43,812 nucleotides of DNA, from the NCBI RefSeq assembly GCF_001956915.1, contig NZ_MLJO01000014.1:1-43812 (forward strand), read 5' to 3'. Source of the DNA: Intrasporangium flavum (GTDB lineage: Bacteria > Actinomycetota > Actinomycetes > Actinomycetales > Dermatophilaceae). The notes beneath the pieces are model-generated. The model was not told where the DNA came from. It saw only the letters and a list, made by a program, of their open reading frames with translations, and did not search any database. Numbering within the stretch: position 1 is the stretch's first letter; the number at the start of each line of letters is the position of its first letter. The translations under genes were made by a program, and so were the position numbers. Shown one piece after another: positions 1-7,718 of this stretch.

Positions 1-22
1 GACGCAGCCGGACACACATTTA

Positions 23-68
23 CGAAAGAGGCCCGCCCGGGCAGCAAACCCGGGCCGGGCCTCTTTCG
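23..68. terminator. Strong bidirectional hairpin terminator
   Basis: A 19-nt left arm (23-41) pairs with a 20-nt right arm (49-68), with one bulged C and a 7-nt loop (CAGCAAA). The arms start and end in CGAAAGAG/CTCTTTCG, so each strand ends in a short T-rich run after the stem. It lies just downstream of the aldo-keto reductase on the minus strand and probably also ends an unseen gene entering from the left. Positions 69-114 hold nothing else that I recognise. Confidence 0.85.
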
Positions 69-114
69 CATACCCGACCCCTTTTCGGAAAGGCCGGGCA
101 TGCGAAGAAGTGTT

Positions 115-1077
115 CTATTCGCGGCTCGCGAGAACAGCGCCCGACAGCTCGGCGAGGTCGTCGTCGCTCAGCTCGAGGTCACCGGCCGCGAGGTTCTCCT
201 CGAGGTGCGCCACCGACGACGTGCCCGGGATGAGCAGGATGTTGTCGGCCCGGGCCAGCAGCCAGGCCAGGCCCACGCGCGCCGCTGGCACGTCGTATAG
301 GGCGGCGACGGCCTTCACGGCCGGCTGGTCGACGACCTTCGGCAGGTGGGGGAAGGCCGAGCCGAGCGGGAAGTACGGTACGTAGGCGATGCTGGCGGCC
401 GTGCAGGCCTCGAGCACCTCGGCGTCCTTCTGGTCGACGAGGCTGAACGGGTTCTGCACGCAGACGATCTCGGTCATCGACCGAGCCGTGGCCAGCTGGG
501 CAGCAGTCACGGTCGACAGGCCGATGCCGGCGATCTTCCCCTCGTCGCGCAGGGCGACGAGCTCGCCCAGCTGCTCCTCGAGCGGGACGTCGGAGACGTG
601 AGCGGGCTCGTCCTGGACGCCCTCGGTGTGCTCGTCGGTGCGACGCAGGTTGACGGCCGTGAGGTGGTCGACGCCGAGCGTGCGCAGGTTGTCCTCGACG
701 TCGGTGCGCAGCTGCTCGGGTCGCTGGGCCGGCAGCCAGGCGCCGGTGTCGTCGCGCGTGGCGCCGACCTTCGAGACGAGGGCGAGGTGGTCGCCGTACG
801 GGTGCAGGGCCTCGCGGATCAGCTCGTTGCTGACCCGCGGGCCGTAGAACTGGGCCGTGTCGATGTGGTCGACGCCGAGCTCGACGGCGCGGCGCAGCAC
901 CCGCAGGGCCTCGTCGCGGTCGCGGGGCGGGCCGAAGACGCCGGGGCCGGGCAGCTGCATCGCGCCGTAGCCCACGCGTCGGACCTCGCGGTCGCCGAGC
1001 GGGTAGGTGCCCGCGCCGCCGGCCTGGCGGTCGGTCGGGTCGGTGGACGGTGTGGTCGGTACGGAGGTGTCACTCAC
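115..1077 (-). CDS. Aldo/keto reductase, YdbC/PdxI-like
   Basis: This is a single-domain NAD(P)H-dependent aldo/keto reductase of about 320 residues. The sequence GYGAMQLPGPGVFGPPRDRD followed by HIDTAQFYGP closely resembles, from memory, E. coli YdbC (PdxI, a pyridoxal reductase). The C-terminal LLIPGTSSVAHLEENLAA is the usual NADP-phosphate-binding segment. Catalytic Asp73, Tyr78 and Lys103 are visible. The fourth tetrad position, normally His, reads Asn143 (AVNLRR), as I recall it does in YdbC. I chose the GTG at 1077 because a TAGCGT -10 box lies exactly 7 nt upstream, implying a leaderless mRNA. A TTG at 1110 would add 11 unremarkable residues. The gene is divergent from the phospholipase C gene. 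The class is certain; pyridoxal as substrate is inference from similarity. Confidence 0.9.
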   Translation of the reverse strand: MSDTSVPTTPSTDPTDRQAGGAGTYPLGDREVRRVGYGAMQLPGPGVFGPPRDRDEALRVLRRAVELGVDHIDTAQFYGPRVSNELIREALHPYGDHLALVSKVGATRDDTGAWLPAQRPEQLRTDVEDNLRTLGVDHLTAVNLRRTDEHTEGVQDEPAHVSDVPLEEQLGELVALRDEGKIAGIGLSTVTAAQLATARSMTEIVCVQNPFSLVDQKDAEVLEACTAASIAYVPYFPLGSAFPHLPKVVDQPAVKAVAALYDVPAARVGLAWLLARADNILLIPGTSSVAHLEENLAAGDLELSDDDLAELSGAVLASRE

Positions 1078-1084
1078 CCTCTCG

Positions 1085-1090
1085 ACGCTA
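1085..1090 (-). promoter_or_regulatory. -10 box TAGCGT for leaderless aldo-keto reductase mRNA
   Basis: On the minus strand TAGCGT is followed by 7 nt and then the GTG at 1077, which is the spacing that puts the first transcribed base at the start codon. A weak TTGTCT lies about 19 nt further upstream. No Shine-Dalgarno sequence fits this start. Confidence 0.55.
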
Positions 1091-1234
1091 GGACTTCGAG
1101 CGCGCTCCAAGACAACCCCACCTGACCAACGGCTGACCGACTCTTCGTGCGGCGGTCACCCGCGCGCCGGGGTGCGTTCGCCTGCGCCCGCGAGGGTGGT
1201 GCGACTGATCCGCCACCCTCCAGGAGTGCACCCC

Positions 1235-3250
1235 ATGGTCAACCTCGACCGTCGACGCTTCCTCCAGATCGCGGGCGGTGCGGCCGCGGCCTCGGTGCTC
1301 GACCAGAGCATTGCCCGGGCCGCGTCGATCCCCGCCAACCGGGCGACCGGCTCGATCAAGGACGTCGAGCACGTCGTCGTCCTCATGCAGGAGAACCGGT
1401 CCTTCGAGCACTACCTCGGCACCCTGCGCGGTGTCCGCGGCTTCGGTGACCCGCACCCGGTGACGCTGCCGAGCGGGCGGTCGGTGTGGCACCAGTCCGA
1501 CGGCAGCCGCGACATCCTGCCGTTCCACCCGAGCACCGACGACCTCGGCGCGGCCTTCCTCGAGGGCCTGCCGCACAGCTGGACCGACGGCCAGGCCGCG
1601 GTCAACAAGGGCCGGTACGACGGCTGGGTGCCTGCCAAGGGCACGACGACGATGGCCTACCTGACCCGTCAGGACGCCGCGTTCCACCACGCCCTCGCCG
1701 ACGCGTTCACCGTGTGCGACGCCTACTACTGCTCCTTCATCGGCAACACCGACCCGAACCGCTACTACCTGTGGAGCGGGTGGACCGGCAACGACGGCCG
1801 AGGGGGCGGACCGGTCCTCTACAACGACGAGCTCGGCTACGACTGGACCACCTACCCCGAGCGCCTCGAGAAGGCCGGCGTCACGTGGCGGGTCTACCAG
1901 GACGAGGGCACCGGGCTCGACGGTCCGGGGTCCTGGGGCTGGACCTCCGACCCGTACGTCGGCAACTACGGCGACAACTCGCTGCTCTACTTCAACGCCT
2001 ACCGCAACGCCGAACCGGGAAGCCCCCTGTACGAGAAAGCGCGTCGTGGCACGAGGGCGCGCGACGGCGAGGACTACTTCGCGCAGCTGCGTCGCGACGT
2101 CGAGGCCGGGAGCCTGCCGCAGGTCAGCTGGATTGCCGCCCCCGAAGCCTTCAGCGAGCACTCGAACTGGCCGACCAACTACGGCGCCTGGTACATCAGC
2201 AAGGTCCTCGACACCCTGACGGCCAACCCCGAGGTGTGGGCGCGCACGGCGCTGTTCATCACCTACGACGAGAACGACGGCTTCTTCGACCACCTCGTGC
2301 CCCCGCACACCAACAGCCGGGTGATCCCGGGCGCGTCGACGGTGCCGACCGACCACGAGTTCTACGACGGCGAGCACGGCCCGGGCGCGTACGGCCTCGG
2401 CCCGCGCGTGCCGATGTTCGTCGTCTCGCCGTGGAGCACCGGGGGCTGGGTCTCCAGCGAGACCTTCGACCACACGTCGGTGATCCGCTTCCTCGAGCGC
2501 CGCTTCGGGGTGCACGAGCCGAACATCACCCCGTGGCGTCGGGCCGTCTGCGGCGACCTCACCTCGGCCTTCGACTTCTCGCGGAAGGAGGCCGTCGTGC
2601 CGACGCTTCCCGACACGACGCACTGGAAGCCCTTCGACGACCAGCGCCACCCGTCCTACCGCCCGACGCCGCCGGCCGAGGGCGTCATGCCCCGGCAGGA
2701 GCCCGGCACCCGCCCAGCGCGCCCGGTGGGCTACGACGTCCGCGACCGCGAGCGGGCCACGGCGGGGGCCGTCACCGTCGAGCTGGAGAACCTCGGTCGC
2801 ATCGGCGCGCACCTGCAGGCCCGCCTCCTCGAGCCTGACCGGGCACCGCACAGCTACACGATCGGGGCGGGGGACGCGCTCACCGCCACGTGGCCGGTGA
2901 CCGGCGCCTACGACATCGAGGTGCACGGCCCGAACGGGTTCTACCGCCGGTACGCCGGCGACACGACCCGGCGCGACGGCGCGGTCCACGTCGAGCTCGT
3001 CCGCGAGGGCCGCTCACAGCGCCTCACCGTCAAGGCCGTCGCACCCCGCGGCACCCGCGTCCTCGTGCAGGACGCCTACGGCCGGGAGCAGGACGCCGGT
3101 CGTCGCGCGGTCGTCGTCGACACGGCGCGCTCGGGCGGGTGGTACGACCTCACGGTCACGGTGCCCGGCACGCCCTGGCTGCGTGCCTTCGCCGGGCACC
3201 TCGAGAACGGCAGGCCGTCGGTCAGCGAGCCCGCGCTCGGGCGGGCCTGA
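1235..3250 (+). CDS. Phosphocholine-type phospholipase C, Tat-exported
   Basis: A 671-residue bacterial phospholipase C of the phosphoesterase (acid phosphatase-like) family, which hydrolyses phosphatidylcholine-type lipids outside the membrane. The N-terminus carries a twin-arginine signal (RRRFLQIAG, then an Ala-rich segment to about residue 31). The catalytic domain begins at about residue 42 with the family hallmark QENRSFEHYLG and continues through GNTDPNRYYLWSG, TYDENDGFFDHLVPP and DHTSVIRFLERRFG. The last 170 residues contain two beta-rich C-terminal repeats of the DUF756 type. The length matches the family. The ATG at 1235 has AGGAG at 1222-1226, 8 nt away. The longer open frame upstream lacks a signal and was rejected. 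The gene ends at a strong hairpin. The exact lipid preference cannot be read from the sequence. Confidence 0.93.
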   Translation: MVNLDRRRFLQIAGGAAAASVLDQSIARAASIPANRATGSIKDVEHVVVLMQENRSFEHYLGTLRGVRGFGDPHPVTLPSGRSVWHQSDGSRDILPFHPSTDDLGAAFLEGLPHSWTDGQAAVNKGRYDGWVPAKGTTTMAYLTRQDAAFHHALADAFTVCDAYYCSFIGNTDPNRYYLWSGWTGNDGRGGGPVLYNDELGYDWTTYPERLEKAGVTWRVYQDEGTGLDGPGSWGWTSDPYVGNYGDNSLLYFNAYRNAEPGSPLYEKARRGTRARDGEDYFAQLRRDVEAGSLPQVSWIAAPEAFSEHSNWPTNYGAWYISKVLDTLTANPEVWARTALFITYDENDGFFDHLVPPHTNSRVIPGASTVPTDHEFYDGEHGPGAYGLGPRVPMFVVSPWSTGGWVSSETFDHTSVIRFLERRFGVHEPNITPWRRAVCGDLTSAFDFSRKEAVVPTLPDTTHWKPFDDQRHPSYRPTPPAEGVMPRQEPGTRPARPVGYDVRDRERATAGAVTVELENLGRIGAHLQARLLEPDRAPHSYTIGAGDALTATWPVTGAYDIEVHGPNGFYRRYAGDTTRRDGAVHVELVREGRSQRLTVKAVAPRGTRVLVQDAYGREQDAGRRAVVVDTARSGGWYDLTVTVPGTPWLRAFAGHLENGRPSVSEPALGRA

Positions 3251-3265
3251 CCGGCGCGGGAAAGC

Positions 3266-3315
3266 CCCCGTCCCGACGCCCGACAGGATCGTCGGCTCCA
3301 CGCGTCGGGACGGGG
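3266..3315. terminator. Nested bidirectional terminator hairpin
   Basis: A perfect 14-bp inverted repeat (CCCCGTCCCGACGC at 3266-3279 against 3302-3315) encloses a second short stem, CCGAC/GTCGG (3280-3284 with 3291-3295). It sits between the converging phospholipase C and PepSY-like genes and can serve both. There is no long T run. Confidence 0.8.
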
Positions 3316-3334
3316 AGTCCTGCCGGGCCCCGGG

Positions 3335-3928
3335 TCAGGTCGCCGACGACGGCGTCGCCGAACCCGTCGAGCCGCCCGAGCCGCCCGAGCCCGAGCCGCC
3401 CTGCTGGCCGTAGCCGTTCGAGCCGTTCGAGCCGTTGGGTCCGCCCATCCCCATGCCGTGGGGACCGTCACCGTCCCCGTCCCCACGACCGCCCGGACCG
3501 CCCTGGCCCATGACCTGGACGGCGGTCACCGCGTAGCTCTTGTCCACCTGCACGATGATGTGCGTCCCGTCCGTGCGCACCATGTGAGCCTCGTAGACGC
3601 CGTCCGAGTCCGTCTCGACCCGTTCGATCGTCGCGGTGGGCTCCTTGGCCTTGGCGGCCGCGGTGACCTTGGCGGCGACGTCACCGGTGAGCAGCTGCTC
3701 GTCCGAGCGCATCGGCTTGCTCGGGTCGGTGTTGCCGTTGCCGTAGCCGCCGCCGGCGCCGGGCATGCCCTGTCCGCCCTCGCCGACCATGCCGTAGCCG
3801 GCGTTCGCGGCGAAGCCGGTGCCGGCGTTCGCGGTACCGGTCGCGCTCGCGAGGGAGGCGGCCCCGATGGCGATCCCTGCCGCGGCGACGATGCCGGCGC
3901 CGGTGAGGGCCATTCGCTTGGCGTTCAT
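3335..3928 (-). CDS. Secreted PepSY-like protein with glycine-rich flanks
   Basis: A 197-residue exported protein. Residues 1-30 form a signal peptide (MNAKRM, then a hydrophobic Ala/Gly stretch ending ASLASA). Residues 40-75 are Gly/Asn-rich. Residues 80-140 look like one PepSY-type domain: DVAAKVTAAAKAKEPTATIE followed by a beta segment with YEAHMVRTDGTHIIVQVD. The last 50 residues are Gly/Ser/Asn low-complexity sequence. PepSY domains occur in secreted protease propeptides and in small extracytoplasmic proteins thought to inhibit peptidases or bind ligands. No partner is encoded alongside, although the phospholipase C and the M15 peptidase on either side are also exported. The start has AAGGAGA in front. 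The function is unknown. Confidence 0.8.
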   Translation of the reverse strand: MNAKRMALTGAGIVAAAGIAIGAASLASATGTANAGTGFAANAGYGMVGEGGQGMPGAGGGYGNGNTDPSKPMRSDEQLLTGDVAAKVTAAAKAKEPTATIERVETDSDGVYEAHMVRTDGTHIIVQVDKSYAVTAVQVMGQGGPGGRGDGDGDGPHGMGMGGPNGSNGSNGYGQQGGSGSGGSGGSTGSATPSSAT

Positions 3929-3937
3929 GCGTTCTCC

Positions 3938-3973
3938 TTGCTCTCTGCCTTGCTCTCTGCCTGGCGCTCTGCC
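3938..3973 (-). repeat. 12-bp tandem repeat (3 units) beside the PepSY-gene ribosome binding site
   Basis: TTGCTCTCTGCC occurs exactly twice (3938-3949, 3950-3961), then a variant TGGCGCTCTGCC (3962-3973). Read on the gene's strand, the GGCAGAGAGCAA units abut the AAGGAGA Shine-Dalgarno sequence, so copy number sets the leader length. The rest of 3929-4134 holds a TTGAGT-N18-GTATGT pair near 4057-4086, a weak promoter candidate for the M15 gene. Confidence 0.75.
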
Positions 3974-4134
3974 ATTGCCCCCACGGTCCGGAGCCGACCT
4001 GTGCGCGGCCCGTCATCCGGCCCAGCCGTACGTGTGGCTCGCTGTGAACCGCCCACTTGAGTGCAATCCGGACAAATCGGGTATGTGGGCCCCAGCCCGG
4101 CGCCAGTCCGGCGCCGCGACGCGGAGGTCCGCCC

Positions 4135-6192
4135 GTGCCCGGTCCGCTCGACCAGCCCTCGTCGCCGACGCGCCACGCGCGTCACGACCACCCGGCCCGG
4201 CGCCCTCGACGTGCCGTCGTGGCGCTCGTCGGCGTCGCGCTCCTCGGGTCGCTGGTCGTGGCCCCGGACGCGGTGGCCGCCAGCACGCCGAGCCCACCCC
4301 CGTCGTCCGGCACCACCAGCGCCCCCGACGCGGCGACGACGCGCTCCGCGCAGTCGTCCGGCACCTCCACGCCGACGCCGGCTGCCACGAGCACCGACGC
4401 GTCACCCACGCCGCCGTCGGCGCCCGCCGCCCCACCCGGCACCGTTACGGTCACCGGCGCCCCCCGCGTCGGTGCCACCCTGACCGCCACCACCGAGGGC
4501 TGGGACCCCGACCTGACGCTCACCTACCAGTGGACGGTCGACGCGACCCCGCTCGCCGGCGCCACCGACCCGACGCTCGTCGTCCCGCCCTCGGCCCTCG
4601 GCAAGCAGGTCGCCGTCGTCGTCACCTCGCACCGGGGTGACACGACCGTCGACCAGGTGACGAGCGACCCCGTCGGACCGGTCACTCCCGGGGCCTTCAC
4701 CTCGGCCCCGACGCCGACGGTCACCGGCACGCTCCGCGTCGGCCGGGTGCTCACGGCGGTGCCCGGCGCCTGGGCCCCGGCCGCGACGTTCACCTACCAG
4801 TGGCGCGTCGACGGGGTGGCCGTCAGCGGCGCCACCGGGCGCACCTTCACGCTCCGGGCAGCCGACCGGACCAAGCGCGTCACCGTCACGGTCACCGGGT
4901 CGAGGGACGGTTTCACGCCGGTCGCGCGCACCTCCGCGCCGACGGCCGTCGTCGACTGGGGCGTGTTCGCGGCTGCGCCGACCCCGGTCGTCACGGGCAC
5001 GCCGCAGATCGGGTCGTCGGTCGGCATCGCGGCAGGCACGTGGTCGCCGGGTGCGACGCTGACCTACCAGTGGCGCATCGACGGGCGGCCCGTCGCCGGC
5101 GCGACCAAGTGGTGGCTCTACCTCGACGCCGGCCGGCTGGGTCACCGCGTCGACGTCGTCGTCACGGCCCGACGCTCCGGCTTCCTGACCGTCGTGCGCA
5201 CGAGTGCCGCCCGAGGGCCGATCACGCGGCCGTTCAGCACCGCGCCCACCCCGCACATCGGTGGCTTCTTCCGGCGCGTCGGCTGGCCGGTCACGGTGAC
5301 CACGGGCACGTGGGGGCCGGCCGCGAGCGTCGTCGTGCAGTGGCGGCGCAACGGCATCGCGATCCCGGGCGCCACCGGCCGCGCCTACCGGCCGACCACC
5401 GCCGACCTCGGCAAGCGCCTCACCGTCACGGTGACCGGCCGCCGCTCCGGCTACACGACGACCGCCCGCACGAGCGCGGCCTCACCCGCCGTGCTGCCCG
5501 CGCCCTACGGGTTCACGAGCTCCGGCGCGCCCGCCACCCCGCCCGTCGCCGCGTACGCCCCGTCGGCCATCAAGCTCATGACCGACGAGCAGTGGGCCAG
5601 GGTGCGCGCCAGCGGGGTGTGGCGCGACGGGTGCCCCGGATATCGCACCTCGTTCCGACGCGTCGAGGTGCCCTACTGGGGGCTGGACGGCCGGACGCAC
5701 CGCGGGTGGGTCAACGTCAACGCCGACGTCGCCTCGAGCACGGCCAAGATCTTCAACACCCTCTACGCCAAGAAGTTCCGGATCCACCGGGTCGAGGGCA
5801 TCGAGATGTTCGGTGGGTGGGAGTGGCTCGGGTCCAAGGGCAACGTGTCCACCTCGCTCAACTGCCGCAAGCCCTCCGAGCAGAACTCGGCCAACTCGTC
5901 GTCGCCGCACGCCTGGGGCCGGGCGCTCGACCTCAACCCGGTGCAGAACCCGTACATCAACCCGCGCACCGGAACCTGGGACCCCAACGCCCCGGCCTCG
6001 GCCAGCGCCGCGGGCGCGATCCGCTACGGCGGTCTCGCCTGGACCGTGCTCCGGTCCTACGACTGGTACTGGTCGGGCACCGACTCGTGGCGCGACTACA
6101 TGCACTTCGACACCGGCTACCCGTCGCGGCCCAAGGCCGGCTACGTCGTGACGCCGGACGGCGACGAGCTGATGCACGGCTCGCTGGCCTGA
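4135..6192 (+). CDS. Secreted M15-family peptidase with four Ig-like repeats
   Basis: A 685-residue exported cell-wall enzyme. The signal peptide lies at about residues 26-49 (RRAVVALVGVALLGSL to DAVAA). A Ser/Thr/Pro/Ala-rich spacer runs to about residue 100. Four repeats of about 85 residues follow, each with the pattern VTGxxRVGxxLTAxxGxWxP, then TYQWxxDGxxxxGATxxT, then KRVTVTVTGxRxGF. The C-terminal 220 residues resemble D,D-carboxypeptidase / L-Ala-D-Glu peptidase M15 domains. Likely zinc ligands are His592 and Asp599 (HAWGRALDLNP) and His657 (YMHFD). The repeats probably anchor or present the enzyme on the wall; this is inference. The GTG at 4135 has GGAGG 8 nt upstream and gives a clean signal peptide, unlike the TTG at 4057. 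The stop lies 4 bp from the converging marR-like gene's stop. Confidence 0.85.
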   Translation: MPGPLDQPSSPTRHARHDHPARRPRRAVVALVGVALLGSLVVAPDAVAASTPSPPPSSGTTSAPDAATTRSAQSSGTSTPTPAATSTDASPTPPSAPAAPPGTVTVTGAPRVGATLTATTEGWDPDLTLTYQWTVDATPLAGATDPTLVVPPSALGKQVAVVVTSHRGDTTVDQVTSDPVGPVTPGAFTSAPTPTVTGTLRVGRVLTAVPGAWAPAATFTYQWRVDGVAVSGATGRTFTLRAADRTKRVTVTVTGSRDGFTPVARTSAPTAVVDWGVFAAAPTPVVTGTPQIGSSVGIAAGTWSPGATLTYQWRIDGRPVAGATKWWLYLDAGRLGHRVDVVVTARRSGFLTVVRTSAARGPITRPFSTAPTPHIGGFFRRVGWPVTVTTGTWGPAASVVVQWRRNGIAIPGATGRAYRPTTADLGKRLTVTVTGRRSGYTTTARTSAASPAVLPAPYGFTSSGAPATPPVAAYAPSAIKLMTDEQWARVRASGVWRDGCPGYRTSFRRVEVPYWGLDGRTHRGWVNVNADVASSTAKIFNTLYAKKFRIHRVEGIEMFGGWEWLGSKGNVSTSLNCRKPSEQNSANSSSPHAWGRALDLNPVQNPYINPRTGTWDPNAPASASAAGAIRYGGLAWTVLRSYDWYWSGTDSWRDYMHFDTGYPSRPKAGYVVTPDGDELMHGSLA

Positions 6193-6196
6193 GTCG

Positions 6197-6709
6197 TCAC
6201 GCGCCGAGCGACGCCCCGAGCCGGCCGAGCAGGTCGGCGAGGGTGCGTCGCTCCGACGCGTCGAGGACCGAGAGCAGGCGGTCCTCGTTGGCCAGGTGCT
6301 CGGGCACGGCGCGGTCCATGAGCTCGCGACCGGCCTCGGTGAGCGCCACGATGCGGCTGCGGCGGTCCCCGCTCGCGACCCGTCGCTCGACGAGCCCAGC
6401 GGCCTCGAGGCGGTCGATGCGCTTGGTCACGGCGCCGGAGGTCACCATCGTCTGCTCCATGAGCGCGGTCGGCGTCAGCTCGTAGGGGGCGCCGTTGCGG
6501 CGGAGTGTGGCGAGCACGTCGAAGTCGCCCTCGCCGAGGCCGAAGCCGGTGTAGACGCGGACGAGCTCGGTCGTCAGGGCGAGGGCGACGCGGTGGAGGC
6601 GCCCGATGACGAGGATCGGCGACGCGTCGAGGTCGGGGCGCTCGCGCGCCCACTGGTCGACGACGTGCTGGGCGTGGTCCGGCGGCGGCGGGTCGGTGCG
6701 TCGGCTCAT
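6197..6709 (-). CDS. MarR-family transcriptional regulator
   Basis: A 170-residue winged-helix regulator. The core is ELTPTALMEQTMVTSGAVTK (recognition helix region), followed by RIDRLEAAGLVERRVASGDRRSRIVALTEAG, the standard MarR HTH plus beta-wing with the DRR turn. It is divergent from an EamA-type permease gene, and the 40 bp between them holds two copies of one palindrome, so it most likely represses the permease and itself. The ATG at 6709 is chosen because TATAGT lies exactly 7 nt upstream (leaderless mRNA). The open frame runs on through the operator, but that extension would encode promoter DNA. The ligand is unknown. The gene converges on the M15 peptidase gene with only 4 bp between the stops. 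Confidence 0.92.
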   Translation of the reverse strand: MSRRTDPPPPDHAQHVVDQWARERPDLDASPILVIGRLHRVALALTTELVRVYTGFGLGEGDFDVLATLRRNGAPYELTPTALMEQTMVTSGAVTKRIDRLEAAGLVERRVASGDRRSRIVALTEAGRELMDRAVPEHLANEDRLLSVLDASERRTLADLLGRLGASLGA

Positions 6710-6716
6710 GGTCTGG

Positions 6717-6760
6717 ACTATATCTTCCGCGGAAGGTAACTTATCTTCCATGGAAGATAA
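6717..6760. promoter_or_regulatory. Divergent leaderless promoters with twin MarR-type operators
   Basis: Operator 1 (TATCTTCCGCGGAAGGTA, centre 6729.5, one mismatched pair) and operator 2 (TTATCTTCCATGGAAGATAA, 6741-6760, a perfect 20-bp palindrome, centre 6750.5) share the TATCTTCC half-site. Their centres are 21 bp apart, two helical turns. The -10 box of the regulator is TATAGT (6722-6717, minus strand) and that of the permease is TAACTT (6737-6742). Each is 7 nt from its start codon. The permease ATG (6750-6752) sits at the centre of operator 2. Confidence 0.85.
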
Positions 6761-7709
6761 CAAGGGTTCGTGGGGGACGGTCGCCCTCACCGCGCTCCCG
6801 GCGGCGATCTGGGGCTCGACCTACGCGGTGACCCAGGAGTGGCTGCCGCCCGGTCGCCCGCTCTTCGCCGCCACGGTGCGAGCGCTGCCCGTCGGGCTGC
6901 TCATGCTGCTGTGGCTGCGGCGGTTGCCCCGCGGCGACTGGTGGTGGCGGGCGCTCGTCCTCGGCAGCCTCAACATCGGCGTCTTCTACGCGCTGCTCTT
7001 CGTCGCGGCCTACCGCCTGCCGAGCGGCCTCGGCGCGACGCTCGTCGCGACGGCGCCGGTGGTCACCATGGTCGTGGCGCGGATCCTGCTGGGGGAGAGG
7101 CCGACCCGCGTCGCCGTCGGTGCGGGGCTCGTCGGGCTCGTCGGTGTCGGGCTGCTCGTGGTGCGGGGCGGGCTCGACCGCCCCGTCGACGCCGTGGGCC
7201 TGCTCGCCGGGGTGCTCGCCGTGGTCTCGGCCTCGACCGGCTTCGTCCTGACGCGACGGTGGGCGCCGCGCGACCACGTCGTCACGGTCACCGCCTGGCA
7301 GCTCGTCGCCGGCGGTCTCGTGCTCCTGCCCCTCGCGGCCGTCGTCGAGGGCACCCCGCCCGCACTCGACCTGCCGGCCCTCGGGGCGCTCGCCTACCTC
7401 GGGCTGCTCGGCAGCGGGCTCGCGTACGTGCTGTGGTTCCGCGGTTTGTCGCTGCTCGGCCCCACGAACGCCTCGATCATCGGCCTCGTCAACCCGGTCG
7501 TCGGCGTCCTGCTCGGCGTCCTGGTGCTCGGCGAGGACTTCGGCGCCGTGCACCTGGCGGGCATGGTCCTCGTCGTCGGCAGCGTCCTCGCCGCGCAGCA
7601 GCCGGTGCGCGACGCGGTGGCGCGGGCGCTCGCCCGGCCCACGAGAGCGGACGCCGCGGTCGAGGTGCCCCGGCGGGCAGGGGTCGACGCGGGGGCCTGC
7701 CACGGGTAA
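6750..7709 (+). CDS. EamA/RhaT-family drug-metabolite transporter
   Basis: A 319-residue inner-membrane permease of the DMT superfamily with about ten transmembrane helices arranged as two EamA repeats. The family motif GSTYAV lies near residue 16 in helix 1, and PVVGVLLGVLVLGE is near the end of repeat 2. Members export metabolites, amino acids or drugs. Control by the divergent MarR protein suggests export of a toxic or signalling compound, but the substrate cannot be read. Translation is predicted to start on a leaderless mRNA at the ATG inside operator 2; no Shine-Dalgarno sequence is present. The C-terminal 30 residues (DAVARALARPTRADAAVEV region) are a hydrophilic tail. The next gene begins 9 bp after the stop and could be cotranscribed. 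Confidence 0.9.
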   Translation: MEDNKGSWGTVALTALPAAIWGSTYAVTQEWLPPGRPLFAATVRALPVGLLMLLWLRRLPRGDWWWRALVLGSLNIGVFYALLFVAAYRLPSGLGATLVATAPVVTMVVARILLGERPTRVAVGAGLVGLVGVGLLVVRGGLDRPVDAVGLLAGVLAVVSASTGFVLTRRWAPRDHVVTVTAWQLVAGGLVLLPLAAVVEGTPPALDLPALGALAYLGLLGSGLAYVLWFRGLSLLGPTNASIIGLVNPVVGVLLGVLVLGEDFGAVHLAGMVLVVGSVLAAQQPVRDAVARALARPTRADAAVEVPRRAGVDAGACHG

Positions 7710-7718
7710 GGGTGGGGC

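Noticed and set aside
3929..4134. Possible ydaO (c-di-AMP) riboswitch before the M15 cell-wall enzyme
   Set aside because: Such switches often precede actinobacterial wall hydrolases, but I could not find the conserved GGGGGA/ACCCA-type core here.
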